A stretch of 5,046 bases of DNA from Clostridiales bacterium. Lineage in GTDB: Bacteria; Bacillota; Clostridia; Lachnospirales; CAG-274. The position numbers and the translations under genes were made by a program. The stretch is taken from positions 1 to 5,046 of the forward strand of contig JAJQBF010000080.1 in assembly GCA_021203425.1 (NCBI GenBank). The letters are read 5' to 3'. Position 1 is the first letter of the stretch; every line of letters begins with the position of its first letter. Positions 1 to 5,005 of this stretch are shown piece after piece. The notes under the pieces were generated by a model. That model searched no databases. It was not told where the DNA came from and was given only the letters and a program-made list of their open reading frames with translations.

Positions 1-435
1 ATAGAATATATTGTAGGTTTTTTCACCGCAAAAAAGCAATGTTTACATGATTTGATTGCAGGAACGTATGTACTTGAAGGTAAGGCAAGAGAAAAGGGTG
101 CAGGTGTATCAAGAGACGGAGCACCTTCTCTTATAAGTGTAAACGGACCTCTTGCCGGAATGATTTATGTTATTTCCGAAGGAGGACTTACAATAGGCAG
201 AGATGCTTTAAGCTGTCAGGTTGTTTTGCCTTCTTCACAGCAAAATATAAGCAAAATACACTGTCTTGTAACATATAACCCTATGTCTAAAATGTTTGTT
301 ATAAATGACAGAAGATCAACCTACGGTACATATCTTCAAAACGGAACAAAGGTAGACCCTTCAAGACCGATGGCAGTTTCTTCCGGAACCAGATTTTATC
401 TAGCAAGCAGAAATAATATATTTGAAGTTAAGTAG
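1..435 (+). CDS. RDD-family membrane protein with C-terminal FHA domain (5' end outside window)
   Basis: The gene is open from base 1, so only its C-terminal 144 residues are visible. Residues 1-25 (IEYIVGFF, KKQCLHD, IAGTYVL) match the end of an RDD domain: a membrane-helix end followed by the K/R-x-x-LHDxIAGT signature. A linker follows, then an FHA domain at about 50-144. It shows TIGRD (64-68), S-K-I-H (84-87, where the family usually has S-R-x-H) and S-T-Y-G-T (106-110), the loops that bind phosphothreonine. FHA domains read phosphothreonine marks left by Hanks-type kinases; here that would happen on the cytosolic face of the membrane. TAG at 433 ends the protein right after the last FHA strand, 13 bases before the next start, which suggests an operon. 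A TTG at 52 is not the true start because the RDD homology lies upstream of it. The RDD-FHA call is solid; the partner is unknown. Confidence 0.85.
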   Translation: MEYIVGFFTAKKQCLHDLIAGTYVLEGKAREKGAGVSRDGAPSLISVNGPLAGMIYVISEGGLTIGRDALSCQVVLPSSQQNISKIHCLVTYNPMSKMFVINDRRSTYGTYLQNGTKVDPSRPMAVSSGTRFYLASRNNIFEVK

Positions 436-438
436 GAG
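434..438 (+). promoter_or_regulatory. Ribosome binding site AGGAG for gene 2
   Basis: AGGAG lies ten bases before the ATG at 449. It decides the start: the frame is open back to a TTG at 422, but that codon has no such site and would overlap the FHA gene. Confidence 0.7.
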
Positions 439-448
439 TGAAAAAAAT

Positions 449-1469
449 ATGAATAATAATGGTTTTTCAGATGAAAACGGCAGTGAAAGCGAAAGATTTC
501 CGAAAACCGAACAGGCTAATACAGAACAGGGGAATTCTGTAAACCAACAGTCTCAGCAGCAGTCCTACCCTCAGTCGGGTCAGTCTCAGCAGCAGCCCTA
601 TCCCCAGTCGGGACAGCCATATCCCCAGTCGGGACAGCCATACCCGATGTCGAGTCAGCCCTATCCCCAGTCGGGACAGCCATACCCGATGTCGAGTCAG
701 CCCTATCCCCAGTCAGTACAGATAAATTCCCAAAAGGAAAAAAATAAAACTGCTATAGTTGCAATAGCAGCTGTTGCGGCAGTATTGATTGTGGCTTTAA
801 TTATTGTAATTATAGTTAAATTTTCAGGTTCGAATAACGGAATGCCTATGCAGGATCCCGGTATGATGGCTCCGCCGCCGATGATGAATCAACAGACATC
901 ATCAGGTCTTTATGATTATTCAGCTTATGAACAATATGAAACAAAAATAAGAAAGCTTGTTGTTGACGGTGAAGAAATAAGTCTTCCTTAGTATATGCTT
1001 AATATAAATGACTTATCTTATATTTCACTTCAGGATTTTGCCTCAATATTTGACTATGATACTGTGTTTGATACAAGAAACGAACAGGCTACTGTTTCAA
1101 AGGGAGACAAGTCGGTAGTTTTTTCAAATAAGGTTGTTGATGCTGTTATGACAGAAGATTCTGAAAAAAACAACTATAAGGCTTGAGGGTGAGCCAATGA
1201 TGTTCACAAATAATCAGACATATGTTCCGCTTATTTCCACAAAGAAAATATTTAACTTTGAAAGCATTGAGTGGGACGAAGAAGAAAACAGTGTAAATAT
1301 AGTAACAGACGGTGTTACTGTTGCGGTAAATACAACAATTGAGGAAACAGACGCAAATGTAGCGGCAGAACCCGAACCACCTATGGGCGGACAGGGTGGT
1401 CCCGGCGGCTACGGCGGCGGTCCGATGGGCGGTCCAATGGGAAATCAATAGGGTTTTCCTCAGCAGTAA
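449..1469 (+). CDS. Single-pass membrane protein: Q/P/Y repeat tail, membrane helix, stalk-like (copper amine oxidase N-terminal-like) domain; interrupted
   Basis: Reconstructed as one gene of about 333-339 residues from three reading-frame pieces. Residues 1-98 are hydrophilic and low-complexity, with QPYPQSG/QPYPMSS heptads. Residues 101-124 (TAIVAIAAVAAV and onward) form one membrane helix after KEKNK, so the tail is probably cytosolic. Outside are a Met/Pro-rich linker (about 130-150) and a stalk-like domain starting at KLVVDGEEISLP. It continues through YISLQDFASIFDYD, a KGDKSVVFS strand, TYVPL and a final IEWDEEENSVNIV, the usual order of copper-amine-oxidase N-terminal-like domains. 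A Gly/Met/Pro-rich tail follows. Three lesions are visible: in-frame TAG at 989, a +1 shift near the A7 run at 1164-1170, and TAG at 1449, after which GFPQQ and TAA at 1467 follow in frame. The later pieces lack ribosome binding sites of their own and continue one domain, so I treat them as one broken gene. Binding partners are unknown. Confidence 0.7.
593..718 (+). repeat. Six tandem 21-base units encoding Q-P-Y-P-x-S-x heptads
   Basis: Six 21-base units run in tandem in the coding frame. Four encode QPYPQSG-type heptads (593, 614, 656, 698) and two encode QPYPMSS (635, 677). Units 3-4 and 5-6 form a 42-base higher-order duplication (635-676 and 677-718) that differs only near its last bases. 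The repeats are much more C-rich than the surrounding AT-rich DNA. Confidence 0.9.
989..991 (+). other. In-frame TAG inside the stalk domain of gene 2
   Basis: The frame is the same before and after this codon. VDGEEISLP precedes it and YMLNINDLSYISLQDF follows, which reads as one continuous stalk-domain strand. A Gln codon CAG would become TAG by one C-to-T change, but other original codons are possible. Confidence 0.75.
1164..1170 (+). other. A7 run with +1 frameshift in gene 2
   Basis: Coding passes from the frame of 449 to the frame of 1197 between here and 1184. With six A the reading is EDSEKTTIRLEGEPMMF, uninterrupted. An equally simple alternative is one surplus G at 1180-1181, which would read NNYKLEGEPMMF. 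Either way one base is surplus. Confidence 0.6.
1449..1451 (+). other. TAG near the end of gene 2, possibly internal
   Basis: After GGPMGNQ comes TAG, then GFPQQ and TAA (1467) in the same frame. The residues after TAG keep the Gly/Pro/Gln composition of the tail, and CAG for TAG would give NQQGFPQQ. It may still be the genuine stop, so this is less certain than the TAG at 989. Confidence 0.4.
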
Positions 1470-1482
1470 AAATGTAACTGAT

Positions 1483-1511
1483 TTGTAAAATATAAAATAA
1501 ATATATATTAT
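1483..1511 (+). promoter_or_regulatory. Possible sigma-A-type promoter before gene 3
   Basis: TTGTAA (1483-1488) and TATTAT (1506-1511) are separated by 17 bases in the only sizeable gap of the upstream gene group. The region is almost pure A/T, so chance matches are easy, and the leader would be very short. Weak call. Confidence 0.25.
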
Positions 1512-1517
1512 AAGAAA

Positions 1518-1523
1518 GAAGGA
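1518..1523 (+). promoter_or_regulatory. Ribosome binding site GAAGGA for gene 3
   Basis: GAAGGA lies eight bases before ATG at 1532. It selects that ATG over the ATG at 1524 in another frame. Only the 1532 start gives the zinc-ribbon half CPNGH. Confidence 0.65.
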
Positions 1524-1531
1524 ATGAAAAT

Positions 1532-2168
1532 ATGGCTATGCAGCAATGTCCTAACGGTCACTTATTCGATGATACAAAAAAACAGCAGCTGTCCTTACTG
1601 CGGAAGTAATAATCAGGCAGGTTTTACTGTTCCTTTAGGAGCAGGTTCAGCAGCACCTGTGGGCGGAGGTTTCCCTTCAACAATGCCTCTTGACGGTTCT
1701 CAGGCAGCAGCTCAGTATACACAGGCAGAGGCTGAAAAGGTTTTCCCCTCTACACAGCCAGTAGCTCCCAGTTTTCAGCAGACAACCTATATTACAAACA
1801 ATGTTGTAAATAACAAAGGTGTTATAGCTGTTATGGGCTGACTTGTTTGTCTTGAAGGTGAAAAGAGAGGAATGGATTTTAAGATTCACGGAGAGAAGAA
1901 TACAATAGGTAGAGGTTTTGATGTAGATATAAACCTTGACTTTGATACAGCTGTTTCTTCCGGAGTTAACGCAATTATTGCCTATGATAAAAGAAATAAC
2001 AAATTCTTTATTTATCAGAGCAATTCCAAAAACAACATATATTTCAATGATCAGCTTCTTTTAACTTCTATTGAAATAAAGGATTATGATATTATTGAAA
2101 TAGGAACAACAAAAATGATTTTCCGTTCTCTTTGCAACAGTGAGTTTGCATGGGAAAGTGAAGAATAA
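1532..2168 (+). CDS. Zinc-ribbon plus FHA-domain protein, interrupted by a frameshift and an in-frame TGA
   Basis: Reconstructed length is 211 residues with no membrane segment, so it is probably cytosolic. Residues 6-24 form a zinc ribbon (CPNGH, then CPYCGS), split between two frames by a surplus A in the A7 run at 1576-1582. A low-complexity A/G/P/Q linker spans about 26-95. A C-terminal FHA-type domain runs from 103 to 211: (W)LVCLEGEKRGMDFKIHGEKN, TIGRG (124-128), AVSSGVNAIIAYDKRNNKFFI, then a DYDIIEIGTTKMIF strand. The expected S-R-x-x-H region reads SSGVNA, so phosphothreonine binding may be weakened or lost. In-frame TGA at codon 103 falls where FHA proteins of this type have G-W-L-V-C. 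A hairpin follows the TAA at 2166. The family assignment is firm; whether an intact product is made is unclear. Confidence 0.75.
1576..1582 (+). other. A7 run with +1 frameshift splitting the zinc ribbon of gene 3
   Basis: Before the run the frame reads MAMQQCPNGHLFDD; after it, in another frame, NSSCPYCGSNNQ. With six A instead of seven the two halves join as DDTKNSSCPYCGS, a complete two-knuckle zinc ribbon. Confidence 0.85.
1839..1841 (+). other. In-frame TGA at a Trp-like position of the gene 3 FHA domain
   Basis: The same frame continues across it as VIAVMG-(TGA)-LVCLEGEKRGMDF. Related FHA proteins commonly start this strand with G-W-L-V-C, so TGG-to-TGA is the simplest reading. Confidence 0.8.
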
Positions 2169-2175
2169 AAATTTT

Positions 2176-2217
2176 AAGCGGAGCGGAAGGTAGTTTCTAT
2201 TTTCTGCTCCTGCTTTT
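2176..2217 (+). terminator. Long hairpin with short T-tail after gene 3
   Basis: The arms 2176-2193 and 2197-2215 pair over 18 base pairs around a TTT loop, with one bulged T (2211) and several G-T wobbles. The tail is GCTTTT. It looks like an intrinsic terminator, though the T-tract is short. It ends only about a dozen bases before the next ribosome binding site and no promoter is evident after it, so it could be a partial terminator or an RNA-processing stem. Confidence 0.6.
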
Positions 2218-2229
2218 ATAAAGGATAAC

Positions 2230-2235
2230 GGAGGT
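2230..2235 (+). promoter_or_regulatory. Ribosome binding site GGAGGT for gene 4
   Basis: A near-ideal Shine-Dalgarno sequence that sits twelve A/T bases before ATG at 2248, a longer spacing than usual. The ATG is still supported because it begins a proper signal peptide. Confidence 0.65.
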
Positions 2236-2247
2236 ATATTTATTTTT

Positions 2248-3099
2248 ATGAAAAAAATTGTTTTATTATTGATTTCTGTTGTTATGATATTGGGACTTAT
2301 GACATCGGGAGTATACGCTTCTGTTATACCGGGTACATATTACTTGGAAAAATATTATTATGACTTTGCTACTGATGTAGACGGCTGTGATTATGCTGTT
2401 TATATAACAGCAGCTGACAGTTCAAGCGTATCATTTTATTTTGAATACAGAGGTTCTTTTTATTCTCCCATTTATACAACAATGGATATTATTACGGTTG
2501 AGTTAAATGGAAATCATGCAGAATTTGAATGGAAAGATTCTTGGGAAAACTCCGGTATAGGCTGAATAACAATAAATGAAAATTTAGTGGATTTATATGC
2601 TAAAACAACAGAATGGGCTGAAATGAACAGAGGATGTATGGATACAAATTTTACCGGAGCAAACAGTGATAGAAGTTTTACATTTCCTTCTGTTGAAAAT
2701 ACGGGAACAGTCTACAGTTTAATTCATAATTCAGTTTCAGAGAATACAACTGACAGCGGCATAAGCGTTTATATAAACGGAAATCTTATTTCATTTGCAC
2801 AGGCTCCTTATATAGAAAACGGAACAACAATGGTTCCTATGAGGGCAATATTTGAAGAATTAGGCGCAGAGGTTGATTACAACGGTGAAACAAAAACAAT
2901 AACAGCTGTTAAAGGTGAAAAAACAATTATACTTACAGTAGGAAGTAAAGATGCCTATGTAAACGGTTCTGTTTTTACTCTTCAGAATTCACCTGTTATA
3001 CTTGAAGGCACAACAATGATTCCTTTAAGGTTTGTTGCCGAGGCTTTAGATACCGAAATAAACTGGAATGAAAGTACAAAAACAATAGATATAAATTAA
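2248..3099 (+). CDS. Secreted protein with C-terminal copper amine oxidase N-terminal-like (stalk) domain; in-frame TGA at codon 106
   Basis: Reconstructed as one 283-residue protein. Residues 1-24 are a signal peptide (MKK, a hydrophobic core, then GVYA as the likely signal-peptidase site), so it is exported. Residues 27-150 form an aromatic-rich domain I do not recognise (IPGTYYLEKYYYDF near its start). Residues 172-283 are a textbook stalk domain: VYINGNLISF, APYIENGTTMVPMRAIFEELGA, the strands KTIILTVGSKDAYVNG, NSPVILEGTTMIPLRFVAEALD, then INWNESTKTIDIN. Despite the family name, such domains are usually non-catalytic wall or substrate adaptors. TGA at 2563 lies within one frame (NSGIG-(TGA)-ITINENLVDLY). 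The second half has no start site or signal peptide of its own, so this is one gene. A 34-base gap to the PP2C gene suggests co-transcription. Confidence 0.8.
2563..2565 (+). other. In-frame TGA at a probable Trp position of gene 4
   Basis: The frame continues as GIG-(TGA)-ITINENLVDLYAKTTEW. The immediate context, GGC followed by TGA, is the same as at 1839. TGG-to-TGA is one G-to-A change. The N-terminal domain is not recognised, so Trp is inferred less firmly here than in the FHA gene. Confidence 0.65.
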
Positions 3100-3133
3100 T
3101 AATATATTAAATTATAGGAAATGAGGCTGAAAT

Positions 3134-3862
3134 ATGAATATCGACACTTTTTCTTATACCGACAAGGGTACAAGAGCTTTAAATGAAGACAGTTATAATA
3201 TATCGGAAGGCGATAAAAAAAGCAGTATTATACTTTGCAACGGCTTAGGCAGACATAACTGCGGAGAAGTTGCCTCACAGACAGCTTCTAAATTAATATC
3301 CGAGGGTATTTTAAAGCTTGATAAAATCAGTCCGGAAGGTATATATAGCGTAATTTCTAAGGTTAACGAACAAATTATAAATCTTCAGATTAAACATAGG
3401 GAATATAACGGTATGAGAACAACTGCCGTAGGCTGTATCTTTGTAGGAAGAGAGTTTTTCTATTTTAATGTGGGAGATTCAAGGTTTTATTTTTTCAAAA
3501 ATGGTGTTTTAAAATATATGACTAAGGATCACAGCGTATCGCAAATGTCTGTTGAGCTCGGAGATATAAGCTTTGACGATATAAGAGGAGATGCCGACAG
3601 AAATAAGCTTTTAAAGGTTTTGGGTGAAAGATACAGCGGTGAAATTGCTTCAATTTATAAACCTCTGACTCTTAACAAAGGAGATGCATTTTTAATTTGC
3701 AGTGACGGTTTTTGGAAATATGTACTTGAAAACGAAATGGAAATAGATTTATCGAAATCAGAAACTGCCGAAGAATGGGTTAAGTATATGCTTGTAAGGC
3801 TGTTTTTGAAAATGAGTGGCAGCAATGACAATTATACTGTTATAGGCGGTATTGTTAAATAA
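3134..3862 (+). CDS. PP2C-family Ser/Thr protein phosphatase with altered motif II
   Basis: A 242-residue PP2C (PPM) phosphatase, the usual size for bacterial PrpC/Stp-type enzymes. These metal-dependent cytosolic enzymes remove phosphate from Ser/Thr and oppose Hanks-type kinases. Visible motifs are R-A-L-N-E-D (14-19), the GEVAS segment (44-48), RTTAVG (95-100), GDSR (114-117) with TKDHS (130-134), LLKVLGE (159-165), SDGFW (190-194) and NDN (231-233). The frame is intact. In motif II the usual D-G-x-G-G-H reads N-G-L-G-R-H: N36 replaces a metal-binding Asp, and R40 replaces a Gly. Each is a single G-to-A change from the consensus codon (GAC, GGA). This should reduce or abolish activity if the sequence is right. 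The start at 3134 has a GAGG seven bases upstream. It is probably co-transcribed with its neighbours on both sides. Confidence 0.85.
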   Translation: MNIDTFSYTDKGTRALNEDSYNISEGDKKSSIILCNGLGRHNCGEVASQTASKLISEGILKLDKISPEGIYSVISKVNEQIINLQIKHREYNGMRTTAVGCIFVGREFFYFNVGDSRFYFFKNGVLKYMTKDHSVSQMSVELGDISFDDIRGDADRNKLLKVLGERYSGEIASIYKPLTLNKGDAFLICSDGFWKYVLENEMEIDLSKSETAEEWVKYMLVRLFLKMSGSNDNYTVIGGIVK

Positions 3863-3885
3863 GAACAAAAATTCTTATATAAAAC

Positions 3886-3891
3886 GGAGGA
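3886..3891 (+). promoter_or_regulatory. Ribosome binding site GGAGGA for gene 6
   Basis: GGAGGA lies five bases before ATG at 3897. It decides the start: an upstream ATG at 3852 in the same frame overlaps the phosphatase gene and would add basic residues before the zinc ribbon. Confidence 0.8.
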
Positions 3892-3896
3892 CGAAT

Positions 3897-4932
3897 ATGT
3901 ATTGTAAATTCTGCGGAAATCATCTGGAAGACAACAGTATTATATGCGAAAGATGCGGCAGTGATATAGACCCCAACGACGGAGGACAAAGCTTTTATGA
4001 TGATGAAGAATTAAATGAATGGAGAGAATCATCGAGTTTACCTGAAATAAGAACAATAATGCCTACTGCCGAAATATCTCAGGACGATGATTTTGAAGAT
4101 GAAATAGATGAAAGACTGAGAAGAGAAACAACAACTATTGTGCGCAGCGGAAAGACTTCTGTTTCCAGAAGAAAAACATCAAATAAAAAGACTTCAAAAA
4201 AGGGAGTTGATATATACATAATTATAGGCTTATGTGTATTAATTGCGGTTATGGTTATTTCTCTGGCAGCTTTTATTTTTATAAATAAGGAAAATGAAAA
4301 CAAAGTCGATAGTAATGAAGAAACTACTTCCGAGATAAGTGAAAGCGGAGAAACCTTACCGGCGGAAAATTCGGAAAATTCCGAAAATGTCAGTAAAACA
4401 ATTAATATTCCTAATGATAAGGATATAACGAGAGTTTGTTCGGTAAGTGATAAAAATATATATGTATTCGGAAAAAAAATTGTTCTTAAAAATAAAAACG
4501 GTGATAAAATAAATTCATATAGCTATGACCCCGGAAATAATGATGTTATATATATCTCATTTGACCGTGTTATGCAGGCTATGGGCTTTAAACTTACAGA
4601 TGAAACTAATACCAAAGACAGCGTTGAAGTTGTTTATGAAAAGTCGGAGGACGAAAATGAAGAAAGTTTAATAATTGACGGAAAAAAATTTAAGTGTCGG
4701 TGTTAAAATAGGAGAATATGAAATAGATATTAAATATAACGGTTCCGAAACAGATTCCGAAACAAAAACAATGAAATTTTCTGTGTTAAACCAAGATGAT
4801 GAAGATGAATATGAAGAAAACGGCACAAAAATACATGAAACATATGTTCCGGCTGGAGAATTCGTCAGGGCTTTGGGCTTGAAATACAGCGAGCAAGGCA
4901 AAAATATTCATATCGATAAACAAGATGAATAA
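3897..4932 (+). CDS. Zinc-ribbon single-pass membrane protein with ETTT motif and divergent stalk-like domain; frameshifted
   Basis: Reconstructed length is 344 residues. Residues 1-22 are a zinc ribbon (MYCKFCGNHL, then CERCG). Residues 24-80 are an acidic, probably disordered linker ending in R-R-E-T-T-T-I-V-R (75-83), then a Lys/Arg/Ser/Thr-rich stretch. The membrane helix is about 104-129 (VDIYIIIGLCVLIAV and onward). The basic residues before it place the N-terminus in the cytosol. Outside are a Glu/Ser/Asn-rich spacer and a weak stalk-like domain (about 185-344) with NIYVFGKKIVLKN, DVIYISFDRVMQAMGFKL, ETYVPAGEFVRALGLKY and a final strand. A +1 shift at the A7 run 4682-4688 splits this domain; with six A it reads DGKNLSVGVKIGEYEIDI. 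The layout mirrors gene 2: cytosolic sensor or binding tail, one helix, external stalk. It would fit a signal or assembly link across the membrane, which is inference. Confidence 0.75.
4118..4145 (+). other. Codons for R-R-E-T-T-T-I-V-R, a GarA/OdhI-like phosphothreonine motif
   Basis: Residues 75-83 of gene 6 resemble the E-T-T-S-V-F-R phospho-acceptor of the actinobacterial FHA regulators GarA and OdhI. The segment lies in a predicted disordered cytosolic linker beside FHA and PP2C genes. Functional assignment is by analogy only. Confidence 0.4.
4682..4688 (+). other. A7 run with +1 frameshift in gene 6
   Basis: The upstream frame reads LIIDGKKFKCRC and stops at 4704. The downstream frame reads KNLSVGVKIGEYEIDI and stays open to TAA at 4930. 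Removing one A joins them into one continuous domain. Confidence 0.85.
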
Positions 4933-5005
4933 CGAACAGTAAAACCGACGGCAGAATAAAATATGAATAACAAAAAGAATAGAAATGAAATTAAGGGAGT
5001 GAGAA

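Noticed and set aside
593..718. CRISPR-like repeat array
   Set aside because: Units are contiguous without spacers and translate into regular heptads in the gene frame.
1165..1171. A-AAA-AAC slippery heptamer in the correct register, suggesting programmed -1 frameshifting in gene 2
   Set aside because: A -1 slip enters a frame that stops at 1177. The domain continues in the +1 frame, so this does not rescue the protein.
1146..1448. Minus-strand open frames, here and at 1677-1889, 4079-4303, 4668-4901 and 4786-5046
   Set aside because: They lie opposite well-supported plus-strand domains, have no visible ribosome sites, and read as low-complexity shadow sequence.
995..1451. Two small independent genes at 995-1186 and 1197-1451
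   Set aside because: Neither has a ribosome binding site, and both continue the stalk domain begun upstream. They are pieces of gene 2.
1524..1841. Separate gene starting with ATG at 1524
   Set aside because: Its first residues are an out-of-frame reading of the zinc-ribbon start. The 1532 frame gives CPNGH and has better ribosome-site spacing.
1839..2565. Selenocysteine at the TGA codons
   Set aside because: The expected residue from the FHA family is Trp, no redox motif is nearby, and I see no convincing SECIS stem right after either codon.
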